DNA of 64,000 nt from Bacillus proteolyticus (GCF_001884065.1 NZ_MACH01000020.1:1-64000), one strand, 5' to 3'; shown: positions 25,106 to 33,705, numbered from the stretch's first letter. The notes: a model not told the origin generated them from the sequence alone. Numbers and translations are program-made.

Positions 25106-26559
25106 TGTTAAAAAAATTATCGTTGAAAAACCAATTTATTCTAACATTTGCAGCTGTAATATTTTTAAGTATTGTCAGTACGGTTTGTACGTTAATTTTA
25201 ATATACTCTTTTCTTTTTATTTATAATGAAAAATCTGTTTTACCTGCCAACCATTATGAAAAACAAGTGCCTAGTATTGAAAAATTTGTAGAAATGAATG
25301 GGGATAAAATAGTAGATTTATCCTATCAAAAAAAACTAGAGAAAGTGATTCCAATGCAAGGAATTACTTATCAAGTTATGAATACGAATGGAAATAGATT
25401 ATATGGTACATTGAGCGATGAATTATTGAAAAATGATAAAGAAGTGTATCATAAAATAAATACATCTACTCAAAATGGTAAACTAATTACAAAATACATT
25501 CCAATTATAAGTCATGGTAAGCTAGTTGGTGTGCTTGCTGCACGATACATATTAGCTGCATCTATTGATTATTACATAGAATATGTATTTATTATTGCTT
25601 TTCTTGTTCCTTTTATATTTTTAACGCTTTATTCTTATTTATTAGCTAAGCGTTTAGGAAAACAGTTGAATAAACCTATCAAAGAGGTAATAATGGCCTC
25701 ACAAAAAATTAAAAACAAGGATTTAGACTTTGAAATAAAATATGAAAGTGAAAATGAAATAGGTATATTAATTGATTCTTTCAATAGTATGAAGGAAGAA
25801 TTAAAAAATTCATTGTATGTTCAATGGAAATTAGAACAGGAACGTCGGGATATAGTTGCTTCCATTGCACATGATTTGCGAACACCGTTAACTATTATTT
25901 TGTCTCATGTAGAAGTATTAATGGAACCCATGCCAAATAATCAAAAACGGATTCATCACTACTTGCAAACAATTAAGAATAATACAGAAAGAGTATTGCA
26001 TTTAACAGAAGAAATGAGGAGAGTCTCTGAAGTGGACAACCCTGATTTCACTCTTATGATTTGCAATATAGCTCCAGCTGAAATGATTCCAGAAATGCTT
26101 GAAGAGTTTAAGGAATTGGCAGAAAATGAAGATATACAATTAACCTATACTTTACTTATTAAATCAGAAGAAAAAAATCTTAAGTTTGCACTTGATCCGA
26201 ATCGTTTGCATCAAATTCTTACGAATATTATTTCTAATAGCATTCGTTTTACTCCAAAAAAAGGAAGAATTGATGTGCAAGTGGAGATAGAAGAAGACGT
26301 TATGTCTTTTTCTATCTCGGATTCTGGGGTTGGATTTAATACAAAAGATATTCCGTTTTTATTTAGCAAATTCTACCAGGGTGACCTTTCAAGGTCAAAT
26401 CAACTACATCATGGACTTGGTTTGTATATCGTGGAAAAATTGGTTAAAAAACACGGTGGAGAAATTCATGCTGAAAATAATGAGATTCAAGGGGCATGCA
26501 TTTCATTCACGATACATTCTCTTTTTAGTAACGAAAAAAGGAACTATGAATTGTCATAG
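25105..26559 (+). CDS. Sensor histidine kinase of the Bce-like module
   Basis: 484 residues from the ATG at 25105 (TTGGAGA in front). Helix 1 is about residues 11-40, an extracellular domain of about 115 residues follows, and helix 2 is about 158-182. Then come a HAMP domain, a HisKA box with H256 ('IVASIAHDLRTPLT') and an ATPase domain ('NIISNSIRFTPKKG', 'ISDSGVGF', 'HHGLGLYIVEKLV'). True BceS kinases lack the extracellular domain; this one has it, as SpaK/NisK-type lantibiotic sensors do. It might therefore sense the lantibiotic directly. Confidence 0.87.
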   Translation: MLKKLSLKNQFILTFAAVIFLSIVSTVCTLILIYSFLFIYNEKSVLPANHYEKQVPSIEKFVEMNGDKIVDLSYQKKLEKVIPMQGITYQVMNTNGNRLYGTLSDELLKNDKEVYHKINTSTQNGKLITKYIPIISHGKLVGVLAARYILAASIDYYIEYVFIIAFLVPFIFLTLYSYLLAKRLGKQLNKPIKEVIMASQKIKNKDLDFEIKYESENEIGILIDSFNSMKEELKNSLYVQWKLEQERRDIVASIAHDLRTPLTIILSHVEVLMEPMPNNQKRIHHYLQTIKNNTERVLHLTEEMRRVSEVDNPDFTLMICNIAPAEMIPEMLEEFKELAENEDIQLTYTLLIKSEEKNLKFALDPNRLHQILTNIISNSIRFTPKKGRIDVQVEIEEDVMSFSISDSGVGFNTKDIPFLFSKFYQGDLSRSNQLHHGLGLYIVEKLVKKHGGEIHAENNEIQGACISFTIHSLFSNEKRNYELS

Positions 26560-26567
26560 TTCCTTTT
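26536..26567. terminator. Bidirectional terminator between kinase and lanP
   Basis: AAAAGGAACTATGA pairs perfectly with TCATAGTTCCTTTT over a 4-nt loop. It overlaps the last codons of the kinase gene and serves two convergent genes. Confidence 0.8.
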
Positions 26568-26569
26568 CA

Positions 26570-27985
26570 CTATTTAATAGCATTATATACGTCCAGCTGT
26601 CCGTTCCCCCAAGAGGCTTTATCAGGTGCTATATCTTTCTTTATTCCGTTTTTGTAAAGGTGTGAAATTGATCTTTTCGGTTGATTTTTAAAATTATAGT
26701 GATTGATAATTAGAGCTAGTGTAGCGGATACTTTCGGAACTGCCATTGATGTACCAGCGGCAAATAAGTATCTTCCAGTATTAAAAGTTGTCAGTACTTC
26801 CTCTTGTCGGAAAAGACCAGTATTCCACCATACTTCTTCGCCATATTGTTGCCATAAACGATAATCTCCTCCTGGAGCAGATATGTCAATGACCCCTTCT
26901 CCGTAATTAGAGAATACAGAACGTTGTCCGGTTGGACCAGTTGATGACACTGTTACTACACCTGGTAATTCCCCAGGTGCTTCTATTCCTACACCAGTAA
27001 ATATTTTCCCCTCTTTTTCATATTTTTGTTTAAGAAAGTTATTTAGCTCCTGTTTATTAGCCACGTTTACAGAATCATTTCCTGCAGAAGCTACTACTAC
27101 ACTACCATGCTGATTGGCATATTCTATAGCACGTTTGTAACCTTCTACTTCTGCCCATCCATTGTCTACAAGTTTTCCATTTTCATAGACTTTTCCATTT
27201 ACATAATAGGAACCAAGACTAAGGTTGATAACATCTACATCATCCTTAGCTGCTTCGATGATGGCATTAATGACCCAGGCTGCATCAGCTGATTTATTTC
27301 CAAATACACGATATGCTCTGATTCCCGTATCAGGAGCAACGCCTTTTAATTCCCCATTTGCAGCAATAGATCCTGAAACGAGAGTTCCATGGCCATTGAT
27401 ATCATTTATATTATTAATATCACCTATCTCTTCAGGTTCAGTACCTCTCAATCCTCCCTTTGGAACGAAGTTTTTAGATCCAGGAATAAGGTTTTTTACT
27501 AAGTCAGGATGATCCACATCGACTCCTGAATCAATAATTCCAACAACCACATTATGAGAGCCAGTTTCTTTTTTATAACTTTCTCCATTATGAGTAATTT
27601 CCTTCATGTCCCATTGCATATCCCATAAGGGAGGTAGGTTTGTATCTAATGTTTTTGTTGAAAGAGTTGATAAATTAGGCATTTTTATGGAATGAGGAAC
27701 CTCTGGTTTTTCGACTTGCAAAGAAGGATTAACTGATTCAAATAATGGAGATTGATTTTTAGAAATTTGTGTATCTCCTTTGAATTGAATGAGTCCTATC
27801 TCCGGGACAGTATAAGTAATTTCTCCATTCTCCTTTTTTATCTCAGTGATGCCTTGCTCAAATTTTGATGGGTCTTTTAATAAAACGGTGTAATATTGCT
27901 TAGGTTTTTCCTGAGCATGTCCTACATTAGAAAGTAAAAAACACGTTAACGCGGTTGAAATGACAGTGATTGCTTGTTTTTTCAT
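26570..27985 (-). CDS. lanP: LanP-like secreted subtilisin-type leader protease
   Basis: 471 residues. A signal peptide (cleavage near VGHA-Q, residue 23) and a propeptide precede an S8 domain with D152 (GIIDSGVDVDHP), H199 (DINGHGTLVSG), oxyanion N303 (ASAGND) and S413 (GTSMAVPKVSA). There is no LPxTG anchor, so it is secreted like EpiP rather than anchored like NisP. Class I clusters use such a protease to remove the leader; here the cut would be after Pro-Gln. It is convergent to the rest of the cluster and has its own promoter region. Its role is inferred from position and family. Confidence 0.87.
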   Translation of the reverse strand: MKKQAITVISTALTCFLLSNVGHAQEKPKQYYTVLLKDPSKFEQGITEIKKENGEITYTVPEIGLIQFKGDTQISKNQSPLFESVNPSLQVEKPEVPHSIKMPNLSTLSTKTLDTNLPPLWDMQWDMKEITHNGESYKKETGSHNVVVGIIDSGVDVDHPDLVKNLIPGSKNFVPKGGLRGTEPEEIGDINNINDINGHGTLVSGSIAANGELKGVAPDTGIRAYRVFGNKSADAAWVINAIIEAAKDDVDVINLSLGSYYVNGKVYENGKLVDNGWAEVEGYKRAIEYANQHGSVVVASAGNDSVNVANKQELNNFLKQKYEKEGKIFTGVGIEAPGELPGVVTVSSTGPTGQRSVFSNYGEGVIDISAPGGDYRLWQQYGEEVWWNTGLFRQEEVLTTFNTGRYLFAAGTSMAVPKVSATLALIINHYNFKNQPKRSISHLYKNGIKKDIAPDKASWGNGQLDVYNAIK

Positions 27986-28391
27986 AATTATCCCCTTACT
28001 TTTATAAATTGGAGTTGGAATTTGAAGATGAACCGCAGAACAAGGCCCTATTGCCCACTTTATAATTCCACTTAGATCCTATAAATAAGGTAACAAATCA
28101 TTCAGAATTTCAAATCTGTATATACCGTACATATAAGTGGTATTTAGCGCAATATTACTTTCTTTGGAGTTACTTTAAAAACAGAAGCATAATTCTTTTG
28201 GTGGAGAAGCCATCAATTTTTTTGTTCTAATGAGTGAATGAAATTAAAAAAGCATCCTAAAGTAAATAGGGGGTATCTGTATTTAGGTCTTTATTCAGTA
28301 GAAAACTTATTATTTTTGTATTTGAAGGTTATAAATATGTATAGCAATAGCAATAAAAATGAGATGTGAATTTAAATATTTAGGAGAGTGT
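27986..28391. other. Intergenic region upstream of lanP
   Basis: About 400 bp of AT-rich sequence. It must hold the leftward lanP promoter and the rightward start of a small gene. No clear protein-coding signal was seen. Confidence 0.4.
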
Positions 28392-28517
28392 ATGATGGGA
28401 TATTTAAGAGTTTTCACCTTAAGGGATGGTCGTGAAAAAGCAATAATAGTAGAGCCATGGCGTTTATTTAAAGAAGAAATGAATGTTTTAGGAATCAAAG
28501 ATTCGGATGCGTTCTAA
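28392..28517 (+). CDS. Small hypothetical protein (41 aa)
   Basis: The peptide 'MMGYLRVFTLRDGREKAIIV', then 'EPWRLFKEEMNVLG', is charged and soluble, with a fine ribosome site (TAGGAGAG, 5-8 nt before two ATGs). The sequence looks like a beta hairpin followed by a helix. I do not recognise the family. It lies just outside the lantibiotic genes and upstream of a broken SASP gene. The strength of the ribosome site is the main support. Confidence 0.5.
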   Translation: MMGYLRVFTLRDGREKAIIVEPWRLFKEEMNVLGIKDSDAF

Positions 28518-28645
28518 ATTCATCTAATCGAGTATAAAAAAGAAAAGCAATTTACTAGACAGAATATGAGACAGAAATGAATCGTGTTATGTATAAATAT
28601 CATAATTACGCACATGTTATATACGAATAAAATGGCGGTGTAATT

Positions 28646-28780
28646 ATGAATATTCAAAGACACGAAAATAATAATAATGAAATTCATATTTCCGCTGTTG
28701 CGAGTGCAATCGAGCAGATGAAATGTGAATTTGCTCGTGAACTAGGGATTACACTTGGTCCAGAAACATCTGCTAAATCT
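28646..28780 (+). pseudogene. Truncated alpha/beta-type small acid-soluble spore protein
   Basis: The product starts 'MNIQRHENNNNEIHISAVAS', continues 'AIEQMKCEFARELGITLGPET' and matches the first half of alpha/beta SASPs (the GPR protease region 'EFARELG' and 'LGP-T'). After about residue 45 the family sequence (usually RANGSVGGEITKRLV) is missing and the frame runs into the reverse complement of a resolvase gene. SASPs coat spore DNA; this copy has lost its second DNA-binding segment. The ribosome site is weak-to-moderate (GGCGGTG). Confidence 0.75.
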
Positions 28781-28782
28781 AG

Positions 28783-29067
28783 CTATGTATCCTTTAGTGA
28801 TTTTAAGCTCGCTTTTTTACCTCGTATAAACTCAATTAATTTAATTAAATCCTGTGTGTTACGAGTGATCCGAGTTAAGTTTGTAACATAAATAATGTCA
28901 CATTCCTGTAAATCTTCTAACATTTTTTGAAGTTGCTCGCGATCCTTTGTTGCTCCAGAAACTTTTTCTTCAAAAATAATATCCATTCCAATTTCGTTCA
29001 GTTGCTGAAATTGCCTTGAAGGGTTCTGGCTAGTCGAACTGACATGTATATAACCGATTTTCCGCAA
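28783..29067 (-). pseudogene. Truncated serine recombinase (resolvase) N-terminal domain
   Basis: The product opens 'MRKIGYIHVSSTSQNPSRQF', the Tn3-type resolvase start with catalytic Ser in 'VSS'. It continues through 'VSGATKDREQLQKMLEDLQECDIIYVTNLTRITRN' and stops after 'ASLKSLKDT', where homologues usually continue WLD. TAG replaces the Trp codon, two more family-like codons follow, and then the sequence changes to the SASP gene. The C-terminal DNA-binding domain is absent. This is a relic of a transposon or phage element at the island's edge. Confidence 0.8.
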
Positions 29068-29492
29068 AACATCACCCCCTTTTTTGAGATTAAGTCTTAT
29101 GAGACGCTCTTAACTAAGATTTTATAAGTCTACTATCCTTATTATTAAATCTCTATAAATTTAAATTAGCCTATCTTTATTAATTCATTATGTATCAGCA
29201 TTTGGATTTTTTATAAAGAAAAGGCACTATCCTCAGAGTGCCTCTTCCTACTTAATCTACAATGGGATAGCAACACATCGCCATCCATTCTGTATATTTC
29301 TACAAAAAGAATAACGTTCTCTGTGAAGTATGGATATAAATTTATCTTAGGTTGATAGTGATGTATGATGCCTCCATTTACATAAATACATTTTGTCGAA
29401 ATTATTAAAGAGGGGAATTTTTCTATTTGAAGAACTAATAATTGATTGTCAATATGTATTAGAAATCTCACTCTAAACTAAAGGAGAACAAA
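29068..29492. other. Gap with a hairpin and a dispersed-repeat copy
   Basis: No convincing gene. GGCACT/AGTGCC forms a small hairpin near 29223-29242, and AATGGGATAGCAACACATCG.. at 29261-29285 is a related copy of the repeat seen at 7340. GC content changes sharply at the next gene. Confidence 0.5.
29261..29285 (+). repeat. Dispersed repeat, copy at the right edge of the island
   Basis: 21 of 25 bases agree with 7340-7364, in the same orientation. The two copies bracket the quorum-sensing/lantibiotic block. Confidence 0.45.
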
Positions 29493-30719
29493 ATGGGACA
29501 AAACAATAAAGGCTTTTCTGAAACTGGATTGCGCAAAATGCGCAATATACTGGCGCAGCATGTCGATTCTGGAAAGATTCCTGGGCTCGTCGCCTTAGTC
29601 AGCCGAAACGGCGAGACGCACGTCGAAGCGCTTGGAACAATGAGGCATGATGGTGGCGCACCAATGCGTCGGGACACGATCTTTCGATTGGCGTCCACTA
29701 GTAAGCCGATCGCAGTTTCACCAGTAATGGTTCTGCTCGACGAGTGCAAACTGCATTTAGACGACCCAGTAGACAAATGGCTGCCCGAACTCGCTGACCG
29801 GCAGGTGTTGAAACAGCCCGATGGTCCACTGGAAGAGACCGTCCCAGCACGGCGTCCTATCACTGTACGAGACCTGTTGACCTCCACATTCGGGCTCGGA
29901 GTGGATCTCACGTTGATGGGTTCTCCGATCATGAACGCGTTCTTCGAGAGTGGGATATTCGACACGCCAGGGCAGGATATGCCCGATCCAGATGAGTTTA
30001 TGTGTCGCCTAGGTGCACTTCCGCTAAGCTACCATCCCGGAGAGCGGTGGCAGTATCATATCAGTATTGAAGTGCTCGGCATTCTTGTTGCCAGGGTCAC
30101 GGGTCAGACATTTGAGTCGTTCCTGCGCGAACGCATATTCGATCCACTGGGAATGAAGGACACTGGTTTCTACGTGCCTGAGCTCAAGATTGACCGGCTT
30201 CCACCTGCCTTCAACCCCGATCAGACAGGTGAGTTCATCGTGTGGGATGAGGGTGCAGGCGGACGTTACAGCAAACCTCCAGCATTTCAAGCAGGCGGTG
30301 GTGGGCTGCTCGCAACCATCGATGATTATCACGCGTATTTGCAGATGCTGTTGAATAAAGGGATGCATGGAACCAAACGGATTCTGTCTAGGCCCGCAGT
30401 CCAGCTGATGACCACCAACCGTCTTACTCCTGAACAACAAGTATACCGAGACGATTTGGCCAAAAACAACGTCCATTTGTCGTTTGGACAAGGGATACAA
30501 GGTGGCTGGGGCTTTGGGATGGCGGTGCGTACCTATCTTGGAGACTACGCGTCTATCGGTCAATTCGGCTGGGATGGCGGAACTGGCACTACAGCTTACG
30601 CTGATCCAGACAAACAGTTTATTGGAATTCTGTTCACCCAGGTTGGGATGTCCACTCCGGCCCCATCGCATCTTATCCAAGACTTCTGGACCACGGTCTA
30701 CCAAGCAATCGAAGACTGA
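29493..30719 (+). CDS. Serine hydrolase of the beta-lactamase class C/esterase family, GC-rich
   Basis: 408 residues. The SxxK nucleophile motif is 'LASTSKPIA'; 'YHISIEVLGILVARVTG' holds the Tyr position, and 'GWDGGTGT' is the KTG-like third motif. The family includes esterases, D-aminopeptidases and penicillin-binding-like proteins; no signal peptide is seen, so a cytoplasmic esterase is likely. The gene is strikingly GC-rich (many GCG, GCC, CGG, GAC codons) against roughly 35% GC neighbours, which shows recent transfer from a higher-GC donor. The ribosome site AAAGGAGAA precedes the ATG. Large antisense open frames are by-products of the composition. Confidence 0.85.
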   Translation: MGQNNKGFSETGLRKMRNILAQHVDSGKIPGLVALVSRNGETHVEALGTMRHDGGAPMRRDTIFRLASTSKPIAVSPVMVLLDECKLHLDDPVDKWLPELADRQVLKQPDGPLEETVPARRPITVRDLLTSTFGLGVDLTLMGSPIMNAFFESGIFDTPGQDMPDPDEFMCRLGALPLSYHPGERWQYHISIEVLGILVARVTGQTFESFLRERIFDPLGMKDTGFYVPELKIDRLPPAFNPDQTGEFIVWDEGAGGRYSKPPAFQAGGGGLLATIDDYHAYLQMLLNKGMHGTKRILSRPAVQLMTTNRLTPEQQVYRDDLAKNNVHLSFGQGIQGGWGFGMAVRTYLGDYASIGQFGWDGGTGTTAYADPDKQFIGILFTQVGMSTPAPSHLIQDFWTTVYQAIED

Positions 30720-30867
30720 AACCGAACTTAGGTATTGTTTAAAGGAAAACTCCAAGACAATTATACGCATGATGGCCACCATCAACACCATGGTTAAAAG
30801 CTATGGTAGGACGGGAAGTGTTGGAAGTACTACGAGAACAGTTTGGCATTATTAATAAGAGCCAAAT

Positions 30868-30901
30868 AAAAAATCCTCTTGGATGCAAGAGGATTTTTTT
30901 T
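30868..30901 (+). terminator. Rho-independent terminator
   Basis: AAAAAATCCTCTT pairs with AAGAGGATTTTTT over a 6-nt loop. It ends the serine-hydrolase transcript. Confidence 0.8.
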
Positions 30902-30938
30902 ATTGGGAATAGTAAGGATGAGGGGAGGTGCATTACAT

Positions 30939-31043
30939 ATGGGAAAAGGTAGAAGTAATAATGCTGGTAAAAAGCAACCTAATTTCGATGATTCATCTAA
31001 TTTCGCTAAACAAAGCCAACCGACAGAAAAGAAGAAGAAATAA
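30939..31043 (+). CDS. Small hydrophilic protein (34 aa), possibly spore-associated
   Basis: The peptide begins MGKGRSNNAGKKQPNFDDSS and ends KKKK. It is very hydrophilic, Asn/Lys/Gln-rich and lacks hydrophobic core residues, a composition typical of minor small acid-soluble spore proteins of Bacillus. GGGGAGGTG precedes the ATG and a strong terminator follows the stop at once, so the unit is complete. I cannot name the family with certainty. Confidence 0.65.
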   Translation: MGKGRSNNAGKKQPNFDDSSNFAKQSQPTEKKKK

Positions 31044-31044
31044 G

Positions 31045-31080
31045 AAAAGGATCTCTCTTTATCAAGAGAGATCCTTTTTT
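31045..31080 (+). terminator. Terminator after the 34-aa gene
   Basis: AAAAGGATCTCTCT pairs with AGAGAGATCCTTTT over a 6-nt loop, followed by T's. Confidence 0.85.
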
Positions 31081-31195
31081 AAATATATTGACGTTTCAGC
31101 ACAACATATCGATTGCTCAACCAAATAGTCATAAATGCAAGGCCAAAACTCCTGTGAATGGAAGCCAATTTAATATTATTTTCCTGCTGTTTCTA

Positions 31196-31744
31196 ATGGG
31201 TGGAATGATTGCTCAAATTGTAGCCTTGAGGAACCCTCAGAGAGTTCTAAGTATAACTTTGATTGCATCAAGTATTTTTGGCTCTGAAGACAACAAACGG
31301 AATTTGCCACCGATCGATGAGAAGATACTCACTTACCATGCTAATGGGGCCAAACTAAATTGGTCGGATGAAGAATCTGTTGCAAATTACCTGGTTACAG
31401 GATCAGTGTTACTCTGTGGTTCAAAGCATAAGTTCGACGAGAAGAGGGCTTATAAGCAGGTAGAAAAAGAAATAAAACGAGCAAATAACCTACTCAGTAT
31501 GTTTAATTACTCACTTCTTAAAGGCGATGATTCTTATGAGGGGAAATTAAAAGAAATTAATATACCTACTTTGGTTATCCACGGTACAGAAGATATAGTG
31601 CTTCCATACGAGCATGGTCTTGCTCTTGTTAATGAAATTCCCCATGCTGTATTACTAACTCTAGAAGGATCGGGGCACGAGATTCATTGCGACGATTTGG
31701 TTCATATAATCAGTGCTATTTCGAACCATACTTCACTCTTATAA
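31196..31744 (+). pseudogene. 5'-truncated alpha/beta hydrolase
   Basis: Homology begins at 'MGGMIAQIVALRNPQRVLSI', which is the helix after the nucleophile in SxG-type hydrolases; the usual Ser before MGG is absent (the frame reads FLMGG). The C-terminal half is intact: cap region, 'IPTLVIHGTEDIVLPYEHG' with the acid, and 'EGSGHEIH' with the catalytic His. About 90 N-terminal residues, including the oxyanion HG motif, are gone. The open frame extends upstream to 31088 with no meaningful homology. It is a decayed gene in a rearranged region. Confidence 0.75.
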
Positions 31745-31780
31745 TCATTATAGGAATCGCATAAAAACAAAAACACTTGG

Positions 31781-31816
31781 AAAAAGGGCTACAATTGAAT
31801 TTGTACCCCTTTTTTT
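31781..31816 (+). terminator. Terminator after the hydrolase remnant
   Basis: AAAAAGGGCTACAA pairs with TTGTACCCCTTTTT (one mismatch) over a short loop and ends in T's. Confidence 0.65.
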
Positions 31817-31914
31817 CTATTGAAAATCAGTTTTGGAGCTGTTACTCAATTATAGAATATTAATACTCAGTGATTGATAATTCTGTCTTGTAAGGGGTAG
31901 TACCACATTGCTTG

Positions 31915-32286
31915 TTATTTGACTATTACTTTTCCATCCATTCCTTTCAAGTAGTGGAACCGACATATTAGTTCATATGTACCGGGAGTTTCAGGTTTTA
32001 CGGTAATTGTAATTTCTTTTCCTGACGGGACTTCTACGTCAATTCCGAGCTTTTTCACCGTAAAGGTATGTTCTCTATTTCCTTTGTTTTTTAATAGCAA
32101 CGTTGTCGTTTTTCCAGCCGAAACAGTGATGATATTCGGATTAAAGTAATCATCATTCAATTCAACCTCAATAGGCTGTCTCACAGCGTCGGATTCGGCA
32201 AATACACAGAGCGAACCTAAAGTAGTCATCACTACAATCATCGCAAGTGAAATGATTAATCCAGTTAATAGTTTTTTCACAGACAT
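31915..32286 (-). CDS. Secreted cupredoxin-domain protein
   Basis: 123 residues from the ATG at 32286 (AAGGAGGG in front). A signal peptide/anchor (about residues 5-30, ending near VFAES) precedes one cupredoxin domain. The type-1 copper ligands are visible as H in 'REHTFTV', C in 'ELICRFHYLKGM', H in the same loop and M in 'KGMDG'. It would carry electrons or bind copper at the cell surface. The partner is unknown; the neighbours give no clue. Confidence 0.8.
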   Translation of the reverse strand: MSVKKLLTGLIISLAMIVVMTTLGSLCVFAESDAVRQPIEVELNDDYFNPNIITVSAGKTTTLLLKNKGNREHTFTVKKLGIDVEVPSGKEITITVKPETPGTYELICRFHYLKGMDGKVIVK

Positions 32287-32436
32287 TTGCAATCCCTCCT
32301 TTCCTAAGCACTAGTGTTTTCAAATTTATAAAATATTATCACGATAAATAGGGTTTAGGCGTGGCTCACATAGTAATTCTTTCGGCAACTTCTAATAACC
32401 AAGTGATAACTGGAATAGGATTTGTGTAAATAAAAA

Positions 32437-32460
32437 AAGCCGCCACTACTGTGGAAGCTT
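32437..32460 (-). terminator. Terminator at the end of the serine-hydrolase gene
   Basis: AAGC and CCAC pair with GTGG and GCTT around a small internal loop, overlapping the last codons; T's follow on the minus strand. Confidence 0.6.
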
Positions 32461-33705
32461 TTCCAAATGATGTGCAATATCAATATACATATCGGAATAA
32501 ACCGAATGGATTTCATTACTAGGCGCAGCGTTAGAAGAGAAGTGGACGATTACCATATTTGCTTTCGGATCGATGTAAAGCGTTTGTCCGTAACTACCTA
32601 ACACTTCGAAAGCACCTTGTTCATTATGCGGAATCCACCATTGATTATGATAAGAAATGGAAGCACCACGACTAATTGCGAGCTCACCTTCTTGTACATT
32701 TTTCACACTTTCTGTAATAGCAGAAGGGACGATTTGTTTTCCGTTATATTGACCATTACTTAATAGTAATTGTCCGAACCTCGCCATATCTCTAGCAGTT
32801 GCATTTAAGCCAGCGCTTGCTTGTTCTACTTTTGTTTCATCTGTAACGTAATACGCGTTTTCTTCCATACCAATTTGAGACCAAATTCGCTCGCTTACAT
32901 TTTCAGCTAACGATTTCCCTGTAATAGTTCGGATAATCCAAGCGAGTGTTTCTGTTGATCCGTTATTGTAAGAAAAAGCGGAGCCGGGTGGTGCAGTTTC
33001 TTCTGCTTCTAGTAACATATCATAAATTTTCATAGGACCCTCGTAGTTTTTACCTCGGGGTAAAATATTACTAGCTAAATATAGTTGTGCATCTTGATTT
33101 TCTAGTCCTAGCTGCATATATCCGTGAGTAGGGTATTCAGCGGAAACTTGCATGTCCAGTAATTGCTGAAGTGTAGCTGTTCCGAATGGTGTATTTTTTA
33201 ATTCTTTTATGTAAGTTTCAGCTGTTTTCTCTACGTCAATTCGATTTTCTTCAGCGAGAGATTGTATAATTGCACCGGTAAACACCTTGGCTAACGATGC
33301 CATTCCATGAGGTTCACTCTCGTTATATTCATTGAAATATCGTTCATAAACAAGTTGACCATTCTGTACAACGACAAAAGCATCTGTTTTGTTTTCGTCT
33401 AAAAGTTTTTTTAGGGGAGTCGTATTTCCAAATCCACGCTCCACAGCAAAATCGTCTAAGCTTTGTAACGCGGTAGGGAAGGGAGCAACTTGGTCAGGGT
33501 TGTTTTTTACTTCATTTATTAAAGTGAATTCTTTCATATGTGTATACGACCAGCGTAAGTAAGGATCGTCTAACCAGTTTTCCTTCGTCACGTTATTTTT
33601 CGAGGGGGTCGTTTTATTATGTTTGAAGTATGTAAAACCAAGCCCTGTAATTCCAAATATCACTGTTAGCATAAGTAAGAGTAGGGGAGATTTTTTTAAT
33701 TTCAT
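32446..33705 (-). CDS. Membrane-anchored serine hydrolase (beta-lactamase/transpeptidase fold)
   Basis: 419 residues from the ATG at 33705 with GGAGGT in front; the open frame extends 19 codons upstream. An N-terminal helix (residues 8-24) anchors it. Active-site motifs: SxxK 'ASLAKVFTG', YxN 'YNNGS', then 'GSYGQTLYIDP' in the KTG region. It resembles 6-aminohexanoate-dimer hydrolase-like class C proteins. A role in wall turnover or in amide/ester hydrolysis cannot be resolved. It is transcribed alone, between terminators. Confidence 0.82.
   Translation of the reverse strand: MKLKKSPLLLLMLTVIFGITGLGFTYFKHNKTTPSKNNVTKENWLDDPYLRWSYTHMKEFTLINEVKNNPDQVAPFPTALQSLDDFAVERGFGNTTPLKKLLDENKTDAFVVVQNGQLVYERYFNEYNESEPHGMASLAKVFTGAIIQSLAEENRIDVEKTAETYIKELKNTPFGTATLQQLLDMQVSAEYPTHGYMQLGLENQDAQLYLASNILPRGKNYEGPMKIYDMLLEAEETAPPGSAFSYNNGSTETLAWIIRTITGKSLAENVSERIWSQIGMEENAYYVTDETKVEQASAGLNATARDMARFGQLLLSNGQYNGKQIVPSAITESVKNVQEGELAISRGASISYHNQWWIPHNEQGAFEVLGSYGQTLYIDPKANMVIVHFSSNAAPSNEIHSVYSDMYIDIAHHLEKLPQ

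Noticed and set aside
7719-26559. Class II (LanM) or thiopeptide cluster
   Set aside because: Separate LanB and LanC are present, LanT lacks a C39 peptidase, and the leader has an FDLD box: class I.
29211-29471. An 86-codon leftward ORF
   Set aside because: No ribosome site, no family pattern, covers a dispersed repeat and a hairpin.
30024-30791. A 255-codon leftward ORF
   Set aside because: Antisense to the GC-rich serine hydrolase; high GC removes stop codons and produces long false frames.
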